From assembly GCA_029204225.1 (NCBI GenBank), contig CM055092.1:99203812-99267811 (forward strand): 64,000 nucleotides of DNA. The letters run 5' to 3'. Under the pieces are notes generated by a model, which saw only the letters and a program-made list of their open reading frames with translations, had not been told where the DNA came from and made no database searches. Below are positions 11,291 to 22,615 of this stretch, one piece after another (the stretch's first letter is position 1; the number at the start of each line of letters is the position of its first letter). The translations under genes and the position numbers were made by a program. Origin of the DNA: Diphasiastrum complanatum (Eukaryota; Streptophyta; Lycopodiopsida; Lycopodiales; Lycopodiaceae).

Positions 11291-14200
11291 TCTACCTCGA
11301 TCTCTCATGCTTTTATTGTATTTTGCTAATTGTTGGATCTGATTGTTATTAGGATTGCATGTTTTGTACTTTTTATGAGAGAGAAAGGGAAAGAGAGAAA
11401 GATTAAGCTATCTTCATTGTGGATATAGTGTTAATGGATGTAGTGTTAATGCTTAGGGTTAATGGATGTTAGAGTTAGATGTGAATCTTCCATTCATGCT
11501 GAAATCTAAACTATGTTATCGCTCTCATGGGAACGAATCTACGCATGACAACTAACTTCATCTCCTCGATGCTAGATTGATTAGATCTTGGGTTGAGGAT
11601 AGGCAAGGAAAGAAACCCACTACAATTTTGGCTCCGTTGTTGGGGACCTACACCAATTTCTTAGTTTGAAGCATGTTTGTTGGATGGTTAGCTTGCATTA
11701 GACATCTTGTCGTTGCATGAATAATGTTAAATTTGCATTTAGGATTAGTTTGGGAGTGATTTTGCCTGATTTAATTGGATTTTCTTGTTTGAAATCTAAT
11801 CTTATTCCGAAATAGGAAAAGCTATTCAAATCACCAATCTTAAGATCCATTTGGATTTGAGATATCAGAAAAAATAACAAAATTGGTCAAATCTGCCAGA
11901 TTTTGGTCAAAAGGAGACAAAAATCGTCATCAGAGCTGATAATTTTTTGCCCTATTTCAGAAAACGTTCGCCGAGTTGCAGAAACCTTCAATTTTAATCA
12001 CAGAACCTTTAGTTTGAAGGGCGAACATTCCTTCCCAGCAGATATCTAGAAACATAAGAAAAAACCATCAAAGACCATCAAAAAATCACAAAATCCCTAA
12101 ACAAAAAAAGAATCTTCACTCGATTCAATGTGCATAGGTGTGATTCAGATCTATCTATTGCCAAGTCGACGAAGAATTATATCATAAATAGAAGATTTTT
12201 CAGAGGATCAGTTGTCATATTGTCATATTTTTGTCAAAAAAGTCTCTTTTTTGCAAAAATACCAGTATTACTCTTGATTCTTTGCCAAAACCTTCGCCGA
12301 GTTTTCATATTATTCCATTTAAAATAATTTACTATTTTTGAGTTTGGTGACTATTCATCCTATTCAGATCATAGAAAATCTTTATTTTTACCCTCGTCAA
12401 ACTACAAAAACTGTGTTTTTGTGTGTCCGAAATCTTCGCCAAGTAGCTTTATCTTGTCTCAGATTCTGAGTCCGATATAGGAATCTAATTTTTGTCAAGT
12501 GGAAGAGATCTAGCAGATTTGATCTGAGACAGTTTCGATTGAAAATCTAGATCCAATCTCATTGTCTGCTTGATTTAATCTGTAAAGATGGATGCCCCTG
12601 GAGGTGTTCCTCAAGAAGTCAATCCAATCATTAATAGAAGAGCACCCCATTTGGATCTACCCAAATATAATGGATTAATAGATCTAGTTAGATTTCTTCA
12701 CATCCATTCTAAATCTTGTGAAGTCTATGGCGAAGTTTTTTCCCAAGATAAACTTAAGCTTTTTTTCTATGGCCTTAACATGCACAGCACAAGATTGGTA
12801 CTATAATCAAGATGAAATTGAGCACACAGATTGGAAGACTGTTAAACGAGCCCTTATCACACGGTTCAAACCTTGTAACTTTATGGAAGACCTTTATCTA
12901 CTTTTAAGTAAAATTAAAATGGAAAGGCAAATAATGGTTCAAGATTACATTGAATGGGTAAAACGTCTAAAATCTGAGTGTGAACCTGAGCTAATTAACG
13001 AAAATGTCATGATTATGTGATTTTGTCAGGTTACCTAAAAGGATCAAACGTGAGCTGAAACGCCATAATGAATACACACTTTTGCAACATGCTATGGATG
13101 ATGCAATTCAGGAGGAGGATGAAGATTCAGACGATGAGCCGAATATCAATATGTTGTCTTATACAGCAGGGCAGACCACTACGACATCCACCACTATTAC
13201 ATCAACGAATGTCAACGCTACTACAGAAATGATGCTCAATGAGTTCGAGAAACTTGGGAAGAACCAGTAGAAACAGATGAAAAAGTTGTAGTCGCAATTT
13301 GATGAGAAGATCAAAGCATTGAAAGATTTCCATGGACAAGCGAACAAGGAACCTGAGAAGTTTGCAAAGACTTTTCCTACTAGAAAAAATGTCTGATATC
13401 CCATTGGTACAGGAAATCACACAATGAATGAGTCTCCTCAATTGAAAAATGAATGGAAATCAGTATATGCCATTTGTGTAATTTGCCTGATCATGAGACT
13501 GCTTTTTGCAACTTCAATCCTCAGATAATTCAGCAATGGTATGCCCATATGGGATATCAAAACTCACATTATGGAGGAAATCCGGCAGCTAGACCTCGTC
13601 AATCTACTCATGGATACTCGGAACGGCTAGACTTACTTGCCCCACCAAAGCACCTCGCGCCTCCTGCCAATTTGATGAAACCAGAACCTTACAAAAGTGC
13701 CGAGCAATGGAACTATGGTAATGACCAAGCAGGTGGATCTTCAGAACAATATGCTATTTAGGCTGTCACGCAACAAGCAACATCTAGAAACTGGACCAGA
13801 ACACCACTTGGATGCTTTGCATGTGGAAAAAATCACAGAGTTGCAAAATGTCCAAATAAAAGAAAATTTGTACCATTCTGTCGTGACTGTGGTTATGGGC
13901 ATTGCTATAAGGAGTGTCCAGCAAAACCAAAGCCACCGCTAGCTACAGCTCTTGCAAATTTGATAACAACCAAGCAAAGACAAGTAGCTCAGAATAAACC
14001 AAGTGTACCCTTGATGGTGGTCACCATGGCACAAAAGTAGGAAGAACTGGTAGCAGATCCAGTACCTGCTGATTCTATACCATTAACTGATATACCAACA
14101 ACATCTGGAGTCTATCCAAATCTTCATGTAGAAAAAAGAAGATATCAGGATATGAGGCAATGGATTAAACATCTGCAAGAAGAAGAGAAGCTTGAAGCTT

Positions 14201-15905
14201 CTAGACCAATAGTCGAAGTTCTTTCTTCACCATTGCAGCAACCGAAAAATTCACGAACAAAAATGAATGCCTAGTTGCATCATCATGAAGAACCCTTCAA
14301 GATGACTGAACCAGAAGCACCGCAAACAGAACTGCTCATGAATATTTTGTCTAGTAAGATCAATATTTCGTTGGGAGAGTGCTTGAAGTTGGTGCCATTT
14401 TGGCATTACCTCATGGAAATGCACTTTTCATTTTATACGGATTACCAGCCGTTACTTTACTTGGTAAACAAGACGTGCAATACTGGGTGTATTGCAAGAT
14501 GGTTAATGTTATTGATTGAATTTGACTTTCGAATTGTGGTTCATAAGGAAAAGCAATATTATCTAGACAAACATATTTCACGAATTGAATCCGCACTAGT
14601 TAATGCTGAAGTGGATGATGAATTACCAGACGCTACATTATTCTATGTACAAGCGATACCTGAGTGGGTAGCATATATTGTTGAGTACCTGATGCTAGGA
14701 CAACAGAATGACTCTTTGACAAAAGTACAAAAGATGCAATTGATTCATAAGGCTGAACCTTATCAATTGATTACAAAAAAAATCGTATCGCCATGGATCA
14801 GACAATATTCTACGTAGATGTGTCTTATCGCATGAAATATCAGATTTAATCACATTTTCACATGATGGCATGGGCAGAGGACACTTCTCTATAGATATTA
14901 TTGTCCGCAATTTTTTGCAATTAGGTTGTTGGTGGCCTACGCTTCATAAGAACACAGAAAACTATATTCAGACATGTGATGTTTGCCAGCGAGCATGACG
15001 GCCTACTAGATAGAACTATGAACCTTTACATCTGGTTTTATCGCAAGCACCATTTGAAAAATGGAGACTGGATTATATTGGTCCTATTCATCCTGCTATG
15101 TGAGGATCTCAGGCCCGATATATTATCGTAGCAACTGATAATATGACCAAGTGGGTTGAAGCCAAAGCTATCAAAGTTGCTCATGCGAAATCTATGGCCA
15201 AGTTTCTCTATGAAAATATTATTATTAGATTTGGATGTCCGATCGAGATTGTCAGTGACTGGGGTACACACTTTGCTAATCAAACGATAAAGTGTTTACT
15301 GGATGTTTTTTTTGTTATACAAAGATTTAGTACTCCTTATTATCCTAGAGGGAATGGCCAAGCTGAATCTTCCAATAAGATTCTCTACACTATTATGATG
15401 AAAACAATGAATCGATCTGATTGGGAACATAAACTGCATGCAACATTATGGGCATTCAGAACTGATTACAAAAGTAGTACAAATCAAACACCATTTCAAC
15501 TAGTTTATGGTCAAGATGTTGTCATGCCAATTGAATTTTTAATACCATCTCTACGTATAGCATCGACACAGCAGCTAAATCATGATAAGTCTTTGCAACT
15601 ATGTCATGAAGCGTTGCACAAATTGTGTGAAACAAGATTGATGGCAGTTCATGTGTTAGCAGTAGAGAAAGCTCGTCGTAAGGAAATTGAAGTTTACCGA
15701 TGAAGGCCCGTATAGAGTGAAGGAAATTCTAAACTATGGAGCAGTGATTCTCGAGCACTTGGACGGAAAACGGTTTGATACTTTTGTAAATGGCAGCTGA
15801 TTATGCAAGTTATTGCAGTCTGCTCCGCCAGTTCAGCAAGCATGATGCAAATGATCTCGTGCCAACACATAGGGTCATGCCACACACCAAATCTCTACTT
15901 GACAA
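11291..15905 (+). mobile_element. Ty3/gypsy element, Athila/Tat-like (left)
   Basis: A TTTTGGCTCCGTTGTTGGGGA primer-binding site (11626-11646), of the type typical of Athila/Tat elements, follows an LTR-like region ending about 11624. Downstream on + are gag (12588-13020, then 13453-13760), a CCHC knuckle region (about 13800-13930), an RNase H-like segment (14275-14600), an H2C2 zinc finger (about 14875-15000) and integrase (15143-15703, with HFANQTIK and YYPRGNGQAESSNK motifs). The 3' LTR is not visible because copia C sequence abuts at 15906. It is broken with many breaks and old by its decay. The right copy is split by a LINE/rDNA insertion. Confidence 0.85.
11629..11646 (+). other. Primer-binding site of the Athila/Tat-like gypsy
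   Basis: TGGCTCCGTTGTTGGGGA closely resembles the TGGCGCCGTTGCCGGGGA site known from plant Athila elements. It is mirrored at about 46897-46914. Confidence 0.75.
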
Positions 15906-17225
15906 TGTTGGATTTTAGTGGATTCAGAGATGATCGACTGGTATCGGATTAGTCGATATCTAGACAGATTATCTGATACGAAGTCAAAAATTAGTGGAAA
16001 TGGTGGTGAGTAGTGGAAGTAGAGCAGTGGAAGTGGTGAGCAACAGAAGTTGCGCAGGTGGTGCGTGGATCCGAAGTGCGTCAGTTACCAACTATGAGCA
16101 AGTTCAAGATGGATCAAATAACTACAATGCGCAATGGAAAAAAATAGTAGTGTAGACACAAAAAATGCACTCTGATAATAATCGACACTTAGTACAAGAG
16201 CTTGAATCTAGTGCAAATTAGTGGGCGCTAATCAGTCGTTAGGTGAGTTCATTGATGGCTAACTAATTGATTCAAAAAATTAACCTGACTAATTACAACA
16301 GAACGCCTACAAGATAATAACCTGATCAGAGAGCTGACTCCAGTAGATCTTTCTTGATGATTGGAAGTCAGATGATCAGTACATTAAAAGCTACCATTAA
16401 TCTACTTGATTAACTACATTTCTCCTACAGTAGAGAGCCGTCGTTTTTGCCAAAGAGTTATGTATAGAAGTAGGCGGACTGTCAACGTCGCGACGTGGGT
16501 TGGATTTTCGAGTTGATAGTACAAAGGGTCGGAATATTATAAAGGGTCTGATTTATACAAAGGGTCAAAAAATATATAAAGGGTCAGAAAATATACAAAG
16601 GCTCGTATTTTTTCAGGGTTAGAAATATTAGAACCGATCTGTACCAAACAGGTCAACGGCTCTTGGAAAAATTAGGCTTGATCTAGGGTCAAAAACATTA
16701 GAACCGATCCAACTCGACCAAGGGTTGAAAAATCTCTCTTTGACAAGAATGACATTGGGTCAAAAATAGTCTTGGGTCGAAAAAATTTGATACTGAATTT
16801 TTTTTATCTTCAAGTAAAAATCAGGCCCCCTCTATTTTTGTAGTTTTTCAAGAATAAGTATAAATAGGTTTTTCAGGATGTTCATTACCTAATGGAATTG
16901 GACTTGAGCATAAAATTCCAACTCTCCCCCTTGATGTGGATCTTGAAAATTTTTGATCTTCAAATTTAATAAATTGTTAAATCTGAGTTGGTACTCCATG
17001 GCGAAGTAATCTGCTGTCATAAACTCTTTCCTATAGTAAACCAAAGAAATTTTCCTTGTGATTTGGTTGTCATAGTAGATAAATGTCAGATGTGACTGAA
17101 TAAAATTGGTATCTACAAGTAGGTTCTTTAGTCAAGTCGCCTCCTTGGTAGCATTTGTGCAAGCTATAAAATCTGACTCTGTGGAGGATAATGTTAGTGA
17201 GGTCTAGCTATTACATGAGATTGGA
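15906..17225 (-). mobile_element. Ty1/copia fossil C, 3' end with LTR (left)
   Basis: On the minus strand the RNase H C-terminus (SSTESDFIACTNATKEA-type motif, about 17130-17200) is followed by a polypurine tract (AAGGGGGAGAG) and a 1015-bp LTR (15906-16920, TGGAATTTTATG...AAATCCAACA). Only the 3' part of the element is here. The homologous right copy (35290-37074) extends somewhat further upstream. It is a broken fossil. Confidence 0.82.
16519..16605 (-). repeat. Short tandem repeat inside copia C LTR
   Basis: About four copies of a 20-24 bp unit built on ACAAAGGGTC/ATAAAGGGTC. The same array is present in the right LTR at 36377-36459, so it belongs to the LTR itself. Confidence 0.75.
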
Positions 17226-17245
17226 CCTTGATTGAACACAAATCG

Positions 17246-17397
17246 ACGGATGGAGGTGGAAGGTGATCCCTTTGTGATGGAATGCGGTCTGATGTGATTC
17301 AATGATGGATGAAGGTGGAAGGTGATCCATTTGTGATGGAATGCGGCTGTTGCAGTTCAATGGTAGATGGAGGTGGAAGGTGGTCTGGTTGCAATGG
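17246..17397. repeat. Minisatellite, ~50-60 bp unit, three copies
   Basis: The unit GATGGAGGTGGAAGGTG + ATCCCTTTGTGATGGAATGCGG-like sequence recurs three times. It has no counterpart in the right arm, where copia C sequence continues instead. Confidence 0.75.
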
Positions 17398-17407
17398 TGA
17401 GGAACCC

Positions 17408-17592
17408 CGTTAGTTGAGACGTGAGAGAATCTCTTTGGTTGAGATTTGAACGAGCACTCCGGTTGAGAATTGAGCAATGGGCTCTTGTTGAGATTTAACA
17501 GAGTGTGTCAGTTGAGATTTAATAGATCACTCCGGTTGAGATTTGATACAGGTGCTTCGGTTGAGATTTCACTGAGGGGCTCCAGTTGAGAA
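17408..17592. repeat. Minisatellite, ~25 bp unit, about seven copies
   Basis: The unit GGTTGAGATTTGA + about 12 variable bases ending CTCC recurs regularly across the interval. It directly follows another left-only minisatellite and is absent from the right arm. Confidence 0.82.
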
Positions 17593-18921
17593 CGGAAGCA
17601 TGAGGGGACGGGAGGAGCGTGAGCTTTTGTTGAAGGAAATCTAGCTCTGTTAGTGCGTTTGCTAGCAATGAGGTAGCCAACAGATTTGTGAGTGTATCAG
17701 TCAGTGGATATGGGCAATGATGTAGCCATATATGTGGCTCTGTCTAGTTTGTAGAAACTCAGATGTGGCGAGAGATTGGGAGTTTGTTTGCATGGATCTG
17801 AGTGTGGACAATGTTGCAGTTCTTCGGGATGTAGAATGCATTCGAGTTCAAGTGGCAACGGTGTCAAATGTTGACAGATCCCCTACTCCAGAGGATCTGT
17901 TGGTTATTTCTTTGCTTTTTCTTTAGAACTATTTCTTGTCTGATACAGGGCTCGTTTGGGCATTACTTGGCTATTTTCTTATTTGTTACAATGTCCAGGC
18001 CAAGCAGAAACTGACTGAATATCTTTGTAGTATAATGTCATGCCTATCAGAGTACAACTCAAGGTCGTTCTCTCTTGAAAACTCTCACATTCAAGCAGAG
18101 ATGCAAGCCATGAGCATTCATTTACAGATCAGCATGTAGCCCAAATCAACATTCAATTGATTCTACAGCTACCTACTCTAAAAATGAACTGAATTAGATC
18201 CTACACTTTACTAAAACTGAGCTACACTTGCATGAATCCACAAAGCTAAAACAAGAACTAATCTACAGCATTTTAGAAGTCCAAGAATCAAGAAACCAAC
18301 CAGTGTTTTGATTCTTGGACATCCCAAGAACATCAAAAACTAGAATGTTGAAGGATATGCAAGATTTATACCACATATGTAAAAGTAAAGTTAGTAAGTT
18401 CAAGATCCTAAAGATTGTAAGTAACCCTCCCTTGAGGTTCACAAGTAGTGATCTAACTGAAAGCGAAACATCCAAACACTCTGATATGGTTGAGTAATGG
18501 CTATGATCTTTTCCACACCTGAATTGCAATGTCAACATTGTGGACTGAGCAAACAAAAGTTGAAACCAACAAGTATATATCTACAATTTTTTTTTTCTTT
18601 GAAAAGAAAAATTATTTCAACCAGAGTGAAAATATGAAGATATTGCTTTAATATATAGATTTTCAGTATAGTAAGGATGTTTCAAAAGATAATTATTTTT
18701 GAAGCGTATATAAATGATCAACGTATGTTCACTAATTGTTTTATTTGGTCAATCAATTTTAGCTAGATCTTTAATAAGATATAGATTGTGGTGAAAGCAT
18801 TTGATTTAAAATGAATCATAAGTGATTGCTAGATAGAACTCAAGATGAACTTGAAAAATACAAAAATCTATTATAAAGATGCAATAATTACACAGACTAT
18901 TAATTTATCACGTCAATGGTT

Positions 18922-18924
<3 letters not shown>
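17593..18924. other. Noncoding arm sequence
   Basis: Positions 17870-18375 are mirrored at about 34780-35300. The flanks 17593-17870 and 18376-18884 are left-specific. Short ORFs show no recognisable domains. Confidence 0.55.

Positions 18925-18973
<49 letters not shown>
18925..18973. repeat. (AT)n microsatellite
   Basis: About 24 uninterrupted AT repeats. The mirror site (31646-31659) has about seven, so the tract changed length after duplication. Confidence 0.97.
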
Positions 18974-18974
<1 letters not shown>

Positions 18975-18975
<1 letters not shown>

Positions 18976-21091
18976 AAGATTCAAATTCATCAGCTAGTAC
19001 ATCTTGCAACTCATCTCCGCTTAGATGAATTTCATCATCAGTACTATAGTAATCGGACTCTCTCAATATTGTCGTTTGTGTCAGAATCATTCGATTCATT
19101 TATAGTATTTTCTATAATATTAAAAAAACTTGGAGATATTTCTATATCCTCATCAACGTCCATGTTTGTGTTGTCAATATTCAAGTCATCCATTTCATTC
19201 TCAATGTATGCATTTTCAAATACATGTCTTGCGTGTGGCTAACTTGAACAACATACCACCACTTGTTGTTTAGTCGATCTGGTTGAAAAAATACCTGCAC
19301 ATTTAACAATGTTAAGTTAATAAGTTTGTTCAAACAATGTCATGGATTTGCAATGAAATAGTGTATATCACTGATTATGATTGAGGAAAATGGATGTCAA
19401 ACTCATGTGACACACCTGTTCACAATGACAAGGCAACACCAACTTGTTTGAAAAATCCATGCTTAATGTCTTGGTTGAATCAATAGCAAAAAATCCACTA
19501 CGATCTCTTTTCACGGTTGCATTTGACCCTTGATAATTGATTTTGAACCATTTCACATCAAACAAAAACTATTTACCATTTTCACCAAAACACACTTCAT
19601 ATATATCTTGAATAATTCCTACATACTCAAGCTCTCTAGAGATTGGACTTTGGTCTCGTGCACTACTTGGACTTTCTTGATTGAAAGATGCCATCACAAT
19701 ACAATCATAAGTTTCTCATTTCATGTCAACTCGTTCAACGCGATGACGACGACCATATGCCTACATTGCACTATACTTTCGATACTGCCACATATTAACT
19801 GTAATTAGGACAATAATCAATTTTTATACATGTACATTGTATTTTTACAAAAAAAAAAAATAAAGAAACCTTCCAATCACATCCTCTTGCAAATTCCCAT
19901 TCCGTGTCAGATATGACTTGTCCCTTCGTATAATTTCAACCACTTATCCATCACTTTAGAATTATAGAACATGAAAGTAGAAAATTTTTCTCTTAGAAAA
20001 GGGTCCTTTTTTTAAGAGAACCTATACCTTGGGGTTTTTTGCCTTTTACCTCATTGTTCTCCTCATCATTCCATAGCCATGGAGTAGATGGATGTATTTG
20101 AAGCAAAAATTCAGTGACATAGATAAGAGATTCTTGCACTAACCACCCATCGACCATGCTTCCCTCTGGTCTTGTCTTTTGACGCACAAAATCTTTCAAA
20201 ACTTTCATGAATCTCTCCAAAAAAAACATCTAGTTATAAACATTTATTGCAATGATGAGAGCAGTGGTCAATGACATAGTAAAAAAATGATGCTAAATAC
20301 ATTGAGGCCACAAAAATCAAAATCGTATATTTTGTACCTTGAGTGCACATAGGACCAACAATATCAATTTCTTGGACCAAGTGCACAACCAAATGCACTT
20401 GTATGTCCAAGATGGAGGGTGCAAAATATCGCTCAAGCATACATATAGCCTCCACTATATCTTCATGTTTTTTTTCCACATCTATCTCACAAATCTCCTT
20501 GTCACACATCCATCTACATCATATTTGTAGTATATGATCATCATCATATGACTTTATCAAACTTGCATGTAAAATAAATATGCAATAGCATAAAACGTAA
20601 ATGAAAGAAATGTAAGTACTTGACAATGGATGCTTATTTGTAAATGGTATTGTGAATTGATCAAATAGACAACCACGAACACACATTGAAAAGATTTACT
20701 CATGCATCTTCAACCAATCAAGAGATCCAAGACCATGATGTTTTTCTTTTGTTGTGAATGATGTTCGTAGTGAATGAGCAAAACCAATTGGCGTTCTCAT
20801 CTCGCAAATGCGTACATACTTGTACTCTTCCTTGGTAAGAATCCAAGGGGCTCTTTGAATGATATGAGTATTTTCATCTATACCCAACTTTCGCCAATAC
20901 TCTTCTTTTGTCTTTGATTTTTGTAGGTCTTGTCTTGCATTAATACTATCTTTTTTGCCCACCAAGTGTTTCCATAATGATTCACTCACATTTTTGAATA
21001 TATCCATATGATCAAGCAAGTGATTGATCAAAAGTTTATTCCAATATGGTAGACAATGAAAGATAGATAGTCTTTTCATGCCATTGATTGG
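18975..21091 (-). mobile_element. CACTA (En/Spm) transposase remnant, left copy
   Basis: Minus strand, N- to C-terminal: TNP2 segment KRLSIFHCLPYWNKLLINH..DHMDIFKN (20696-21079), DUF4218-like segment ICMLERYFAPSILDIQVH (20234-20509), then FMKVLKDF..RPEGSMVDGWLVQES (19993-20229), DUF4216-like WFKINYQGSNAT..GFFAIDS (about 19380-19565) and an acidic tail (18975-19240). These follow plant TNP2 order. It is broken by frame changes and introns, truncated at the inner boundary of the inverted repeat, and no CACTA termini are visible. Confidence 0.87.
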
Positions 21092-21345
21092 CTACTGTAG
21101 GTGCCAACAATGACTATAAAGATTATGAAGGGAGATATGGGGTACTTACTTCTAGTTGAAATTCACCCCTAAAAGTGTACTCCTTCTTCGGGGTGTATGT
21201 TTTACTTGTGTACTCTATGTAGAAGAACATTCTCCGATGATGGACTTTGTCAAAAATGAATACACATTAGAGGCCCTCTTTTTCATGTACTCTCAATCCT
21301 ATTATACATCTAATTTCACTCCAACAAAACCATCACATGTATCCT
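21092..21345 (+). repeat. LTR relic with primer-site remnant, family shared with 50409-50650
   Basis: About 240 bp (TGTAGGTGCCAACA...CCAACAAAACCATCACA) match the reverse complement of 50409-50650. The sequence after the right copy reads TGGTATCCGG, resembling a tRNA-Met primer site, so both look like 5' LTRs of a copia-type element. It starts exactly where the left arm's mirror homology ends. Confidence 0.65.
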
Positions 21346-21691
21346 GTTGTAAAGCTACGTTTACAAGCTTTACTTCCGGCGCCATCGGCGCCAGCTATGT
21401 TCCCGATGCCAGCAGCGCCCCCGCTGCTCCCGGCCCCATTGTGACCAGAATCTAGCCGGTGCCAAGTTCCTATGGCTGAAAATCTTTGATCGGTTATAGC
21501 GGAGTCCAGAGAGCTCAGATCGATGTGCAATCACCTCACACGAATTAGGCATGATTAAAGGAAGCCTGGGGATCAATAAAATCTAGAGAGAGAAAATGAC
21601 TTTCTAGAAAGAGAAAATTCTAGAGAGAGAAAAATGTGCTTTACCAACTTGGGTAGAGTGCTTGGTATGAGGGGGGGTGCCGAATCACACC
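21346..21691. other. GC-rich then AT-rich spacer sequence
   Basis: A GCGCC/GGCGCC-rich stretch (21375-21450) is followed by AGAGAGAAAA-rich sequence. No gene is supported. Confidence 0.4.
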
Positions 21692-21696
21692 AATAC

Positions 21697-22615
21697 TGTT
21701 GCGCTGGTGCCTCAAAGGGGCATTGGGACTTGAGCGGTTTCCCCAACACGCGCTTAAGTCTAACATTCATCCATCATGCACTTACATAAAAGCCAACTCA
21801 GAAACGTAACAAGCTTAACCATTCAGACTTAAGAAAACTAGAATCCCAACCAGCCCGAAAGCCAACTCAGAATTCGTCCCCAAAAGGTAACCAAAGGCAA
21901 AGACAAGCCACACATGAAACCCAAGGCATAGTGGTCGCCAAACTGACCGATTGGCATAGCGGCAAGCCCCATGTCGATGATAGGGACCCTTAGGCGCCAG
22001 CGACGCAAAAAGGTTGTAGTAAGGGTCCTTCCACTTGGACCAGTCCCAGAGGCGAAACTGAAATGGTAATCATCCCCAAGGATCAACTTTTTTAGATTTG
22101 GAAGAGGTTACATTCATACATAGATTGACCGATCTCGGGGCCACCAACACGTGCTGGGCATTGTGCCTGGCTCGTGCTGGTAGAGGGAGCTGAGACCTGG
22201 CGACTGGATTCTTGGCGCTGGTTGAGCTGCCCAAGTTTCTGTCTGTCGGACTCCCCCTATAGTTCTGCTGTGATTCGGTGCACCCCCTCTGTTCTGAAAC
22301 ATAGTGCTTTCTGGTAAAACACGCTTTTTGGGACTTAGTTTTTATTTTGTTGATTAAGCCTGACAAGCCTAGCAGAATCAATCTGGCTCCCGGACATGGG
22401 TCCCGGGAGCTGTTCCGGTGGCAGAATCAACTTGCTTCCTGACTAGGCCATGACTCGCACTCCAGAGCTAGCTCATGACTTGTGACTACTTGACTGGCTC
22501 ACCACAGGTCGAAGGCTCAATCCTTGACGTTCTAACTTGCTCTGGGACCTTAGGGAATGTCACCCCTTAGAGTCTTACAGGGCACGCTGGGTGCACCTGA
22601 GTCAGCTTTACAACA
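21697..22615 (-). repeat. Chromovirus 3' LTR
   Basis: 919 bp, near-identical to 27043-27912 apart from scattered differences and a length difference. Confidence 0.95.

Larger units (their letters stand above)
1545..21091. repeat. Left arm of giant inverted duplication
   Basis: Read as reverse complement, this interval matches 29417-61940 in the same order. Anchors (left/right): coding remnant 1731-2138 / 61429-61790; copia B gag 4030-4344 / 60650-60960; copia A 4847-8726 / 54885-60148; ARD last exon 9888-9957 / 52646-52715; coiled-coil ORF 10829-11146 / 48270-48620; gypsy gag 12588-13020 / 45309-45720; integrase 15143-15590 / 42745-43190; copia C LTR 15906-16920 / 36059-37074; CACTA 18975-21079 / 29431-31640. 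Match quality by eye is mostly in the nineties per cent. The inner edge is sharp at about 21091, where an LTR relic begins. The outer edge fades at about 1545-1560. The arm is much shorter than its partner because of insertions and deletions on both sides. Confidence 0.93.

Noticed and set aside
12130-12327. 65-codon Phe/Leu-rich ORF mirrored at 46210-46407
   Set aside because: It lies in the untranslated leader of the gypsy element before gag. Not a convincing gene.
18916-19242. 108-codon ORF starting with a run of Ile-Tyr
   Set aside because: It reads through the (AT)n microsatellite and antisense to the CACTA remnant.
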